Of a stretch of 64,000 nt of DNA, positions 1-12,948 are shown in pieces. How positions within the stretch are numbered: position 1 is the stretch's first letter; every line of letters begins with the position of its first letter. Made by a program: the position numbers and the translations under genes. The DNA is from Paratinospora sagittata (lineage: Eukaryota; Streptophyta; Magnoliopsida; Ranunculales; Menispermaceae). Location of the stretch: assembly GCA_035771175.1 (NCBI GenBank), contig CM069590.1, positions 30,394,821 through 30,458,820 of the forward strand. Reading direction: 5' to 3'. The notes under the pieces are model-generated. The model had not been told where the DNA came from. It did no database searches and saw only the letters and a list, made by a program, of their open reading frames with translations.

Positions 1-664
1 CTTTCAATATAGTATTCAATTTGAAAAAAATGTTTTCTGAAAGGTTTTAATCATAATTTTAATGAGTTTTGAATTATTTAAAAGTGTTAAATCTTATATC
101 AAAGTGTTTTGAGTCAATGAAATGGTTCTTTAGTGTCAAAATATTAATTTTTCAAAAATAAGGCTATCCAGCAATTTGCACGTCTTAGACTAAAATCTTA
201 TATTTCTAACGAGAAAAATGTGGGCACTTCTGCTTGCTCGATTTTTCTATTCCTTCACAGTTTTGCCAGGTTATCTTAATTGAAATATTCTCTACTAACA
301 CCTAGATGATTCCCATTGTCTCGCACGCCCAAAAAACTTTAGATTGAACAATGTTTTGAATTCAAATCATTTTTTAGTACTCTTGCTCTTTAACCTTCAA
401 CTTCAAATTTTATAAAACGCTCATTCTCTGATTTTCAAAAATACAACACGCACGATATTTGCAAGTTAGATTGAGCTTTTCGAAGAGTTTTTCAAGAGAA
501 GAAAGTAATGATTCTTGCCTTTTCAAAAAAGGCTTCGAATTGAATCAAAATTTCAATCTGTCTTGATGTTCAGCTAGTTCTTCATTTTATCCCTTGTGTG
601 CTAAGACTTGCAGAGGTTATCCATTGTTTAAAACTCTAAGTATATGAAGTGGTCTCGGTAAGAT

Positions 665-713
665 AACACATCAAAGAGGAACACATCACCTGTTTTGCAT
701 CAAGAACACATCA
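665..713 (+). repeat. Three AACACATCA motifs, shown in M1
   Basis: AACACATCA occurs at 665-673, 680-688 and 705-713, so the copies are 15 and 25 bp apart. X-type monomers keep all three. Y-type monomers keep the first and have AACACATTA and AACCCATCA for the second and third. This is the only clear short internal repeat I saw in the monomer and may be a remnant of a smaller ancestral repeat. Confidence 0.6.
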
Positions 714-757
714 AACAATAGCTTTCGAATTCTACAATGATCAAGCTCGAAGAACGA

Positions 758-784
758 AGACATATCTCATGTCTAATGCATTAG
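758..784 (+). other. Conserved dyad cluster, shown in M1 (once per monomer)
   Basis: AGACAT (758-763) and ATGTCT (769-774) form a perfect 6-bp inverted repeat around ATCTC. It overlaps the 12-bp perfect palindrome CTAATGCATTAG (773-784). The cluster occurs about 758 bp into each monomer and is kept in most copies of both haplotypes. Exceptions seen: AATGGATTAG in M36, CATGCTTAATGC in M46, TCACGTCT in M48 and M54, TCTCCTGTCT in M60, and GCATATCTC in M61, M63, M70 and M72. A protein-binding role is only a guess. Confidence 0.6.
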
Positions 785-2246
785 TTTGATCTCTGGTGTG
801 TAAGGTAACCCCTCGATCAATCTCAGCACTAAAACTCTGAAAATTGCAAAGTCTTCAAAATCACTTTCGGAATAGTATTTCATTTTGAAAAAAATTATTT
901 TCTGAAAGGTTTTAATCATAATTTTAATGAGTTTTCAATTATTTAAAAGTGTTTAATGTTATATCAAAGTGGTATGAGTCAATGAAATGGTTCTTTAGTG
1001 TCAAAATATTAATTTTTCAAAAATAAGGCTATCCAGCAATTTGCACGTCTTAGACTAAAATCTTATATTTCCAACGAGAAAAATGTGGGCACTTCTGCTT
1101 GCTCGATTTTTCTATTCCTTCACAGTTTTGCCAGGTTATCTTAATTGAAATATTCTCTACTAACACCTAGATGATTCCCATTGTCTCGCACGCCCAAAAA
1201 ACTTTAGATTGAACAATGTTTTGAATTCAAATCATTTTGTAGTTCTCTTGCTCTTTAACCTTCGACTTCAAATGTTATAAAACACTCATTCTCTGATTTT
1301 CAAAAATACAACACGCACGATATTTGCAAGTTAGATTGAGCTTTTCGAAAAGTTTTTCAAGAGAAGAAAGTAATGATTCTTGCCTTTGCAAAAAAAGGCT
1401 TCGAATTGAACCAAAATTGCAATTTGTCTTGATGTTCAACTAGTTCTTCATTTTATCCCTTGTGTGCTAAGATTTGCAGAGGCTATCCATTGTTTAAAAC
1501 TCTAAGTATATGAAGTTGTCTCGGTAAGATAACACATCAAAAAGGAACACATCACCTATTTTACATCAAGAACACATCAAACAATAACTTTCGAATTCTA
1601 CAAAGATCAAGCTCGAAGAACGAAGACATATCTCATGTCTAATGCATTAGTTTGATTTCTGGTGTGTAGGGTAACCCCTCGATCAATCTCAGCACTAAAA
1701 CTCTGAAAAATGCAAAGTCTTCAAAATCACTTTCGGAATAGTATTTCATTTTGAAAAAAATTATTTTATGAAAGGTTTTAATCATAATTTTAATGAGTTT
1801 TCAATTATTTAAAAGTGTTTAATCTTATATCAAAGTGGTATGAGTCAATGAAATGGTTCTTTAGTGTCAAAATATTAATTTTTCAAAAATAAGGCTATCC
1901 AGCAATTTGCACGTCTTAGACTAAAATCTTATATTTCTAACGAGAAAAATGTGGGCACTTCTGCTAGCTCGATTTTTCTATTCCTTCACAGTTTTGCCAG
2001 GTTATCTTAATTGAAATATTCTCTAGTAACACCTAGTGATTCCCATTGTCTCGCACGCCCAAAAAACTTTATTTTGAACAATGTTTTGAATTCAAATCAT
2101 TTTTTAGTACTCTTGCTCTTTAACCTTCAACTTCAAATTTTATAAAACACTCATTCTCTGATTTTCAAAAATTCAACACGCACGATATTTGCAAGTTAGA
2201 TTGAGCTTTTCGAAGAGTTTTTCAAGAGAAGAAAGTAATGATTCTT

Positions 2247-2264
2247 GCCTTTGCAAAAAAAGGC
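2247..2264 (+). other. Small hairpin GCCTTT-loop-AAAGGC, shown in M3
   Basis: GCCTTT (2247-2252) pairs with AAAGGC (2259-2264) across a 6-base loop GCAAAA. It recurs in almost every monomer, and in M1 the stem is 7 bp. It is broken in M65 and M74 (AAAAAATCGC) and reduced in M68, which has a shorter A run. It also lies within the segment inverted in M55. Its conservation may reflect only recent common ancestry. Confidence 0.55.
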
Positions 2265-5089
2265 TTCGAATTGAATCAAAATTGCAATCTGTCTTGATGT
2301 TCAGCTAGTTCTTCATTTTATCCCTTGTGTGCTAAGATTTGCAGAGGCTATCCATTGTTTAAAACTCTAAGTATATGAAGTTGTCTCGGTAAGATAACAC
2401 ATCAAAAAAGGAACACATTACCTGTTTTGCGTCAAGAACCCATCAAACAATAGCTTTCGAATTCTACAAAGATCAAGCTCGAAGAACGAAGACATATCTC
2501 ATGTCTAATGCATTAGTTTGATCGTTGGTGTGTAGGGTAACCGCTCGATCACCCTCAGCACTAAAACTCTGAAAATTGCAAAGTCTTCAAAATCACTTTC
2601 GATATAGTATTTCATTTTGAAAAAAATGTTTTCTGAAAGGTTTTAATCATAATTTTAATGAGTTTTGAATTATTTAAAAGTGTTTAATCTTATATCAAAG
2701 TGTTTTGAGTCAATGAAATGGTTCTTTAGTGTCAAAATATTAATTTTTCAAAAATAAGGCTATCCAGCAATTTGCACGTCTTAGACTAAAATCTTATATT
2801 TCTAACGAGAAAAATGTGGGCACTTCTGCTAGCTCGATTTTTCTATTCCTTCACAGTTTTGCCAGGTTATCTTAATTGAAATATTCTCTAGTAACACCTA
2901 GTGATTCCCATTGTCTCGCACGCCCAAAAAACTTTATTTTGAACAATGTTTTGAATGCAAATCATTTTTTAGTACTCTTGCTCTTTAACCTTCAACTTCA
3001 AATTTTATAAAACACTCATTCTCTGATTTTCAAAAATTCAACACGCACGATATTTGCAAGTTAGATTGAGCTTTTCGAAGAGTTTTTCAATAGAAGAAAG
3101 TAATGATTCTTGCCTTTGCAAAAAAAGGCTTCGAATTGAACCAAAATTGCAATTTGTCTTGATGTTCAGCTAGTTCTTCATTTTATCCCTTGTGTGCTAA
3201 GATTTGCAGAGGCTATCCATTATTTAAAACTCTAAGTATATGAAGTTGTCTCGGTAAGATAACACATCAAAACGAAACACATCACCTATTTTACATCAAG
3301 AACACATCAAACAATAACTTTTGAATTCTACAAAGATCAAGCTCGAAGAACGAAGACATATCTCATGTCTAATGCATTAGTTTGATTTCTGGTGTGTAGT
3401 ACCACCCCTCGATCAATCTCAGCATTAAAACTCTGAAAATTGCAAAGTCTTCAAAATCACTTTCGGAATAGTATTTCATTTTGAAAAAAATTATTTTCTG
3501 AAAGGTTTTAATCATAATTTTAATGAGTTTTGAATTATTTAAAAGTGTTTAATCTTATATCAAAGTGTTTTGAGTCAATGAAATGGTTCTTTAGTGTCAA
3601 AATATTAATTTTTCAAAAATAAGGCTATCCAGCAATTTGCACGTCTTAGACTAAAATCTTATATTTCTAACGAGAAAAATGTGGGCACTTCTGCTAGCTC
3701 GATTTTTCTATTCCTTCACAGTTTTGCCAGGTTATCTTAATTGAAATATTCTCTAGTAACACCTAGTGATTCCCATTGTCTCGCACGCCCAAAAAACTTT
3801 ATTTTGAACAATGTTTTGAATTCAAATCATTTTTTAGTACTCTTGCTCTTTAACCTTCAACTTCAAATTTTATAAAACACTCATTCTCTGATTTTCAAAA
3901 ATTCAACACGCACGATATTTGCAAGTTAGATTGAGCTTTTCGAAGAGTTTTTCAAGAGAAGAAAGTAATGATTCTTGCCTTTGCAAAAAAAGGCTTCGAA
4001 TTGAATCAAAATTGCAATCTGTCTTGATGTTCCGCTAGTTCTTCATTTTATCCCTTGTGTGCTAAGATTTGCAGAGGCTATCCATTGTTTAAAACTCTAA
4101 GTATATGAAGTTGTCTCGGTAAGATAACACATCAAAAAGGAACACATTACCTGTTTTGCGTCAAGAACCCATCAAACAATAGCTTTCGAATTCTACAAAG
4201 ATCAAGCTCGAAGAACGAAGACATATCTCATGTCTAATGCATTAGTTTGATCTTTGGTGTGTAGGGTAACCGCTCGATCACCCTCAGCACTAAAACTCTG
4301 AAAATTGCAAAGTCTTCAAAATCACTTTCGATATAGTATTTCATTTTGAAAAAAATGTTTTCTGAAAGGTTTTAATCATAATTTTAATGAGTTTTGAATT
4401 ATTTAAAAGTGTTTAATCTTATATCAAAGTGTTTTGAGTCAATGAAATGGTTCTTTAGTGTCAAAATATTAATTTTTCAAAAATAAGGCTATCCAGCAAT
4501 TTGCACGTCTTAGACTAAAATCTTATATTTCTAACGAGAAAAATGTGGTCACTTCTGCTAGCTCGATTTTTCTATTCCTTCACAGTTTTGCCAGGTTATC
4601 TTAATTGAAATATTCTCTAGTAACACCTAGTGATTCCCATTGTCTCGCACGCCCAAAAAACTTTATTTTGAACAATGTTTTGAATGCAAATCATTTTTTA
4701 GTACTCTTGCTCTTTAACCTTCAACTTCAAATTTTATAAAACACTCATTCTCTGATTTTCAAAAATTCAACACGCACGATATTTGCAAGTTAGATTGAGC
4801 TTTTCGAAGAGTTTTTCAATAGAAGAAAGTAATGATTCTTGCCTTTGCAAAAAAAGGCTTCGAATTGAACCAAAATTGCAATTTGTCTTGATGTTCAGCT
4901 AGTTCTTCATTTTATCCCTTGTGTGCTAAGATTTGCAGAGGCTATCCATTATTTAAAACTCTAAGTATATGAAGTTGTCTCGGTAAGATAACACATCAAA
5001 AAGGAACACATCACCTGTTTTACATCAAGAACACATCAAACAATAACTTTTGAATTCTACAAAGATCAAGCTCGAAGAACGAAGACATA

Positions 5090-8000
5090 TCTCATGTCCA
5101 ATGCATTAGTTTGATTTCTGGTGTGTAGGGTAACCCCTCGATCAATCTCAGCACTAAAACTCTGAAAATTGCAAAGTCTTCAAAATCACTTTCGGAATAG
5201 TATTTCATTTTGAAAAAAATTATTTTCTGAAAGGTTTTAATCATAATTTTAATGTGTTTTGAATTATTTAAAAGTGTTTAATCTTATATCAAAGTGTTTT
5301 GAGTCAATGAAATGGTTCTTTAGTGTCAAAATATTAATTTTTCAAAAATAAGGCTATCCAGCAATTTGCACGTCTTAGACTAAAATCTTATATTTCTAAC
5401 GAGAAAAATGTGGGCACTTCTGCTAGCTCGATTTTTCTATTCCTTCACAGTTTTGCCAGGTTATCTTAATTGAAATATTCTCTAGTAACACCTAGTGATT
5501 CCCATTGTCTCGCACGCCCAAAAAACTTTATTTTGAGCAATGTTTTGAATTCAAATAATTTTTTAGTACTCTTGCTCTTTAACCTTCAACTTCAAATTTT
5601 ATAAAACACTCATTCTCTGATTTTCAAAAATTCAACACGCACGATATTTGCAAGTTAGATTGAGCTTTTCGAAGAGTTTTTCAAGAGAAGAAAGTAATGA
5701 TTCTTGCCTTTGCAAAAAAAGGCTTCGAATTGAATCAAAATTGCAATCTGTCCTGATGTTCAGCTAGTTCTTCATTTTATCCCTTGTGTGCTAAGATTTG
5801 CAGAGGCTATCCATTGTTTAAAACTCTAAGTATACGAAGTTGTCTCGGTAAGATAACACATCAAAAAGGAACACATCACCTGTTTTACATCAAGAACACA
5901 TCAAACAATAACTTTTGAATTCTACAAAGATCAAGCTCGAAGAACGAAGACATATCTCATGTCTAATGCATTAGTTTGATCTTTGGTGTGCAGGGTAACC
6001 GCTCGATCACCCTCAGCACTAAAACTCTGAAAATTGCAAAGTCTTCAAAATCACTTTCGATATAGTATTTCATTTTGAAAAAAATGTTTTCTGAAAGGTT
6101 TTAATCATAATTTTAATGAGTTTTGAATTATTTAAAAGTGTTTAATCTTATATCAAAGTGTTTTGAGTCAATGAAATGGTTCTTTAGTGTCAAAATATTA
6201 ATTTTTCAAAAATAAGGCTATCCAGCAATTTGCACGTCTTAGACTAAACTCTTATATTTCTAACGAGAAAAATGTGGGCACTTCTGCTAGCTCGATTTTT
6301 CTATTCCTTCACAATTTTGCCAGGTTATCTTAATTGAAATATTCTCTAGTAACACCTAGTGATTCCCATTGTCTCGCACGCCCAAAAAACTTTATTTTGA
6401 GCAATGTTTTGAATTCAAATAATTTTTTAGTACTCTTGCTCTTTAACCTTCAACTTCAAATTTTATAAAACACTCATTCTCTGATTTTCAAAAATTCAAC
6501 ACGCACGATATTTGCAAGTTAGATTGAGCTTTTCGAAGAGTTTTTCAAGAGAAGAAAGTAATGATTCTTGCCTTTGCAAAAAAAGGCTTCGAATTGAATC
6601 AAAATTGCAATCTGTCTTGATGTTCAGCTAGTTCTTCATTTTATCCCTTGTGTGCTAAGATTTGCAGAGGCTATCCATTGTTTAAAACTCTAAGTATATG
6701 AAGTTGTCTCGGTAAGATAACACATCAAAAAGGAACACATTACCTGTTTTGCGTCAAGAACCCATCAAACAATAGCTTTCGAATTCTACAAAGATCAAGC
6801 TCGAAGAACGAAGACATATCTCATGTCTAATGCATTAGTTTGATCTTTGGTGTGCAGGGTAACCGCTCGATCACCCTCAGCACTAAAACTCTGAAAATTG
6901 CAAAGTCTTCAAAATCACTTTCGATATAGTATTTCATTTTGAAAAAAATGTTTTCTGAAAGGTTTTAATCATAATTTTAATGAGTTTTGAATTATTTAAA
7001 AGTGTTTAATCTTATATCAAAGTGTTTTGAGTCAATGAAATGGTTCTTTAGTGTCAAAATATTAATTTTTCAAAAATAAGGCTATCCAGCAATTTGCACG
7101 TCTTAGACTAAAATCTTATATTTCTAACGAGAAAAATGTGGGCACTTCTGCTAGCTCGATTTTTCTATTCCTTCACAGTTTTGCCAGGTTATCTTAATTG
7201 AAATATTCTCTAGTAACACCTAGTGATTCCCATTGTCTCGCACGCCCAAAAAACTTTATTTTGAGCAATGTTTTGAATTCAAATCATTTTTTAGTACTCT
7301 TGCTCTTTAACCTTCAACTTCAAATTTTATAAAACACTCATTCTCTGATTTTCAAAAATTCAACACGCACGATATTTGCAAATTAGATTGAGCTTTTCGA
7401 AGAGTTTTTCAAGAGAAGAAAGTAATGATTCTTGCCTTTGCAAAAAAAGGCTTCGAATTGAATCAAAATTGCAATCTGTCTTGATGTTCAGCTAGTTCTT
7501 CATTTTATCCCTTGTGTGCTAAGATTTGCAGAGGCTATCCATTGTTTAAAACTCTAAGTATATGAAGTTGTCTCGGTAAGATAACACATCAAAAAGGAAC
7601 ACATCACCTGTTTTACATCAAGAACACATCAAACAATAACTTTTGAATTCTACAAAGATCAAGCTCGAAGAACGAAGACATATCTCATGTCCAATGCATT
7701 AGTTTGATTTCTGGTGTGTAGGGTAACCCCTCGATCAATCTCAGCACTAAAACTCTGAAAATTGCAAAGTCTTCAAAATCACTTTCGGAATAGTATTTCA
7801 TTTTGAAAAAAATTATTTTCTGAAAGGTTTTAATCATAATTTTAATGTGTTTTGAATTATTTAAAAGTGTTTAATCTTATATCAAAGTGTTTTGAGTCAA
7901 TGAAATGGTTCTTTAGTGTCAAAATATTAATTTTTCAAAAATAAGGCTATCCAGCAATTTGCACGTCTTAGACTAAAATCTTATATTTCTAACGAGAAAA

Positions 8001-8640
8001 ATGTGGGCACTTCTGCTAGCTCGATTTTTCTATTCCTTCACAGTTTTGCCAGGTTATCTTAATTGAAATATTCTCTAGTAACACCTAGTGATTCCCATTG
8101 TCTCGCACGCCCAAAAAACTTTATTTTGAGCAATGTTTTGAATTCAAATAATTTTTTAGTACTCTTGCTCTTTAACCTTCAACTTCAAATTTTATAAAAC
8201 ACTCATTCTCTGATTTTCAAAAATTCAACACGCACGATATTTGCAAGTTAGATTGAGCTTTTCGAAGAGTTTTTCAAGAGAAGAAAGTAATGATTCTTGC
8301 CTTTGCAAAAAAAGGCTTCGAATTGAATCAAAATTGCAATCTGTCCTGATGTTCAGCTAGTTCTTCATTTTATCCCTTGTGTGCTAAGATTTGCAGAGGC
8401 TATCCATTGTTTAAAACTCTAAGTATATGAAGTTGTCTCGGTAAGATAACACATCAAAAAGGAACACATCACCTGTTTTACATCAAGAACACATCAAACA
8501 ATAACTTTTGAATTCTACAAAGATCAAGCTCGAAGAACGAAGACATATCTCATGTCTAATGCATTAGTTTCATCTTTGGTGTGCAGGGTAACCGCTCGAT
8601 CACCCTCAGCACTAAAACTCTGAAAATTGCAAAGTCTTCA
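5090..8640 (+). repeat. Duplication at 2,593-bp spacing (end of M6 + M7; end of M9 + M10)
   Basis: Rare variants recur exactly 2,593 bp apart. ATGTCCAATGC is at about 5095 and 7688. AATGTGTTTTG is in M7 and M10. GTCCTGATG is near 5752 and 8345. The two copies run about 5090-6050 and 7683-8640. They differ at CTAAGTATACG (M7) versus TATATG (M10) and at TTTGATC versus TTTCATC near the ends. The intervening M8 and M9 do not match M11 and M12 in their bodies, so the three-monomer unit was later overwritten in part. Confidence 0.75.
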
Positions 8641-10375
8641 AAATCACTTTCGATATAGTATTTCATTTTGAAAAAAATGTTTTCTGAAAGGTTTTAATCA
8701 TAATTTTAATGAGTTTTGAATTATTTAAAAGTGTTTAATCTTATATCAAAGTGTTTTGAGTCAATGAAATGGTTCTTTAGTGTCAAAATATTAATTTTTC
8801 AAAAATAAGGCTATCCAGCAATTTGCACGTCTTAGACTAAAATCTTATATTTCTAACGAGAAAAATGTGGGCACTTCTGCTAGCTCGATTTTTCTATTCC
8901 TTCACAATTTTGCCAGGTTTTCTTAATTGAAATATTCTCTAGTAACACCTAGTGATTCCCATTGTCTCGCACGCCCAAAAAACTTTATTTTGAACAATGT
9001 TTTGAATGCAAATCATTTTTTAGTACTCTTGCTCTTTAACCTTCAACTTCAAATTTTATAAAACACTCATTCTCTGATTTTCAAAAATTCAACACGCACG
9101 ATATTTGCAAGTTAGATTGAGCTTTTCGAAGAGTTTTTCAATAGAAGAAAGTAATGATTCTTGCCTTTGCAAAAAAAGGCTTCGAATTGAACCAAAATTG
9201 CAATTTGTCTTGATGTTCAGCTAGTTCTTCATTTTATCCCTTGTGTGCTAAGATTTGCAGAGGCTATCCATTATTTAAAACTCTAAGTATATGAAGTTGT
9301 CTCGGTAAGATAACACATCAAAAAGGAACACATCACCTGTTTTACATCAAGAACACATCAAACAATAACTTTTGAATTCTACAAAGATCAAGCTCGAAGA
9401 ACGAAGACATATCTCATGTCTAATGCATTAGTTTGATTTCTGGTGTGTAGGGTAACCCCTCGATCAATCTCAACACTAAAACTCTGAAAATTGCAAAGTC
9501 TTCAAAATCACTTTCGGAATAGTATTTTATTTTGAAAAAAATTATTTTCTGAAAGGTTTTAATCATAATTTTAATGAGTTTTGAATTATTTAAAAGTGTT
9601 TAATCTTATATCAAAGTGTTTTGAGTCAATGAAATGGTTCTTTAGTGTCAAAATATTAATTTTTCAAAAATAAGGCTATCCAGCAATTTGCACGTCTTAG
9701 ACTAAAATCTTATATTTCTAACGAGAAAAATGTGGGCACTTCTGCTAGCTCGATTTTTCTATTCCTTCACAGTTTTGCCAGGTTATCTTAATTGAAATAT
9801 TCTCTAGTAACACCTAGTAATTCCCATTGTCTCGCACGCCCAAAAAACTTTATTTTGAGCAATGTTTTGAATTCAAATAATTTTTTAGTACTCTTGCTCT
9901 TTAACCTTCAACTTCAAATTTTATAAAACACTCATTCTCTGATTTTCAAAAATTCAACACGCACGATATTTGCAAGTTAGATTGAGCTTTTCGAAGAGTT
10001 TTTCAAGAGAAGAAAGTAATGATTCTTGCCTTTGCAAAAAAAGGCTTCGAATTGAATCAAAATTGCAATCTGTCTTGATGTTCAGCTAGTTCTTCATTTT
10101 ATCCCTTGTGTGCTAAGATTTGCAGAGGCTATCCATTGTTTAAAACTCTAAGTATATGAAGTTGTCTCGGTAAGATAACACATCAAAAAGGAACACATTA
10201 CCTGTTTTGCGTCAAGAACCCATCAAACAATAGCTTTCGAATTCTACAAAGATCAAGCTCGAAGAACGAAGACATATCTCATGTCTAATGCATTAGTTTG
10301 ATCTTTGGTGTGCAGGGTAACCGCTCGATCACCCTCAGCACTAAAACTCTGAAAATTGCAAAGTCTTCAAAATCA

Positions 10376-12948
10376 CTTTCGATATAGTATTTCATTTTGA
10401 AAAAAATGTTTTCTGAAAGGTTTTAATCATAATTTTAATGAGTTTTGAATTATTTAAAAGTGTTTAATCTTATATCAAAGTGTTTTGAGTCAATGAAATG
10501 GTTCTTTAGTGTGAAAATATTAATTTTTCAAAAATAAGGCTATCCAGCAATTTGCACGTCTTAGACTAAAATCTTATATTTCTAACGAGAAAAATGTGGG
10601 CACTTCTGCTAGCTCGATTTTTCTATTCCTTCACAATTTTGCCAGGTTATCTTAATTGAAATATTCTCTAGTAACACCTAGTGATTCCCATTGTCTCGCA
10701 CGCCCAAAAAACTTTATTTTGAACAATGTTTTGATTGCAAATCATTTTTTAGTACTCTTGCTCTTTAACCTTCAACTTCAAATTTTATAAAACACTCATT
10801 CTCTGATTTTCAAAAATTCAACACGCACGATATTTGCAAGTTAGATTGAGCTTTTCGAAGAGTTTTTCAATAGAAGAAAGTAATGATTCTTGCCTTTGCA
10901 AAAAAAGGCTTCGAATTGAACCAAAATTGCAATTTGTCTTGATGTTCAGCTAGTTCTTCATTTTATCCCTTGTGTGCTAAGATTTGCAGAGGCTATCCAT
11001 TATTTAAAACTCTAAGTATATGAAGTTGTCTCGGTAAGATAACACATCAAAAAGGAACACATCACCTGTTTTACATCAAGAACACATCAAACAATAACTT
11101 TTGAATTCTACAAAGATCAAGCTCGAAGAACGAAGACATATCTCATGTCTAATGCATTAGTTTGATTTCTGGTGTGTAGGGTAACCCCTCGATCAATCTC
11201 AACACTAAAACTCTGAAAATTGCAAAGTCTTCAAAATCACTTTCGGAATAGTATTTCATTTTGAAAAAATTTATTTTCTGAAAGGTTTTAATCATAATTT
11301 TAATGAGTTTTGAATTATTTAAAAGTGTTTTGAGTCAATGAAATGGTTCTTTAGTGTCAAAATATTAATTTTTCAAAAATAAGGCTATCCAGCAATTTGC
11401 ACGTCTTAGACTAAAATCTTATATTTCTAACGAGAAAAATGTGGGCACTTCTGCTAGCTCGATTTTTCTATTCCTTCACAGTTTTGCCAGGTTATCTTAA
11501 TTGAAATATTCTCTAGTGACACCTAGTGATTCCCATTGTCTCGCACGCCCAAAAAACTTTATTTTGAGCAATGTTTTGAATTCAAATCATTTTTTAGTAC
11601 TCTTGCTCTTTAACCTTCAACTTCAAATTTTATAAAACACTCATTCTCTGATTTTCAAAAATTCAACACGCACGATATTTGCAAGTTAGATTGAGCTTTC
11701 CGAAGAGTTTTTCAAGAGAAGAAAGTAATGATTCTTGCCTTTGCAAAAAAAGGCTTCGAATTGAATCAAAATTGCAATCTGTCTTGATGTTCAGCTAGTT
11801 CTTCATTTTATCCCTTGTGTGCTAAGATTTGCAGAGGCTATCCATTGTTTAAAACTCTAAGTATATGAAGTTGTCTCGGTAAGATAACACATCAAAAAGG
11901 AACACATTACCTGTTTTGCGTCAAGAACCCATCAAACAATAGCTTTCGAATTCTACAAAGATCAAGCTCGAAGAACGAAGACATATCTCATGTCTAATGC
12001 ATTAGTTTGATCTTTGGTGTGCAGGGTAACCGCTCGATCACCCTCAGCACTAAAACTCTGAAAATTGCAAAGTCTTCAAAATCACTTTCGATATAGTATT
12101 TCATTTTGAAAAAAATGTTTTCTGAAAGGTTTTAATCATAATTTTAATGAGTTATGAATTATTTAAAAGTGTTTAATCTTATATCAAAGTGTTTTGAGTC
12201 AATGAAATGGTTCTTTAGTGTGAAAATATTAATTTTTCAAAAATAAGGCTATCCAGCAATTTGCACGTCTTAGACTAAAATCTTATATTTCTAACGAGAA
12301 AAATGTGGGCACTTCTGCTAGCTCGATTTTTCTATTCCTTCACAATTTTGCCAGGTTATCTTAATTGAAATATTCTCTAGTAACACCTAGTGATTCCCAT
12401 TGTCTCGCACGCCCAAAAAACTTTATTTTGAACAATGTTTTGAATGCAAATCATTTTTTAGTACTCTTGCTCTTTAACCTTCAACTTCAAATTTTATAAA
12501 ACACTCATTCTCTGATTTTCAAAAATTCAACACGCATGATATTTGCAAGTTAGATTGAGCTTTTCGAAGAGTTTTTCAATAGAAGAAAGTAATGATTCTT
12601 GCCTTTGCAAAAAAAGGCTTCGAATTGAACCAAAATTGCAATTTGTCTTGATGTTCAGCTAGTTCTTCATTTTATCCCTTGTGTGCTAAGATTTGCAGAG
12701 GCTATCCATTATTTAAAACTCTAAGTATATGAAGTTGTCTCGGTAAGATAACACATCAAAAAGGAACACATCACCTGTTTTACATCAAGAACACATCAAA
12801 CAATAACTTTTGAATTCTACAAAGATCAAGCTCGAAGAACGAAGACATATCTCATGTCTAATGCATTAGTTTGATTTCTGGTGTGTAGGGTAACCCCTCG
12901 ATCAATCTCAACACTAAAACTCTGAAAATTGCAAAGTCTTCAAAATCA
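10376..12948 (+). repeat. X-Y dimers M13-M14 and M15, with family marks
   Basis: M13 and M15 share GTGTGAAAATATT (instead of GTGTCAAAA), CACAATTTTGCC, and an AACACTAAAAC end also seen in M11. M14 between them is a Y copy with a 20-bp deletion. M15 alone has GTTATGAATT and CACGCATGAT. The pattern is a two-monomer unit repeated, with the second copy diverging by single changes. Confidence 0.7.
11322..11330 (+). repeat. Junction of a 20-bp deletion in M14
   Basis: Neighbouring monomers have AAAGTGTTT twice, 20 bp apart (10457-10465 and 10477-10485 in M13). M14 has only one copy, and the 20 bases from one repeat to the next are gone, which makes the monomer 845 bp. The junction fits slippage or single-strand annealing between 9-bp direct repeats. 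The identical deletion recurs in M19. Confidence 0.9.

Larger units (their letters stand above)
1..1960 (+). repeat. Left flank: older-type monomers M1-M2 and the start of M3
   Basis: M1 and M2 carry CTTGCTCG, CTAGATGATT and TTTAGATTGAAC, the same states found right of about 31 kb and not in the 29 kb between. M1 opens with a CTTTCAATATAG variant that I saw nowhere else and is 863 bp. M1 has GTTTTGAGT whereas M2 and M3 have GTGGTATGAGT. M3 begins in this style and changes to the domain-2 style between GTGGTATGAGT (near 1840) and CTAGCTCG (near 1965), so the domain boundary lies inside a monomer. That is what unequal crossing-over or conversion would leave. Confidence 0.8.

Noticed and set aside
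2814..2879. A 21-codon hydrophobic ORF starting MWALLLARFF, present in most monomers
   Set aside because: It recurs only because the satellite recurs. It is very short, sits in stop-rich sequence, and changes amino acids freely (for example CAAGCTCG copies). There is no sign of selection on codons.
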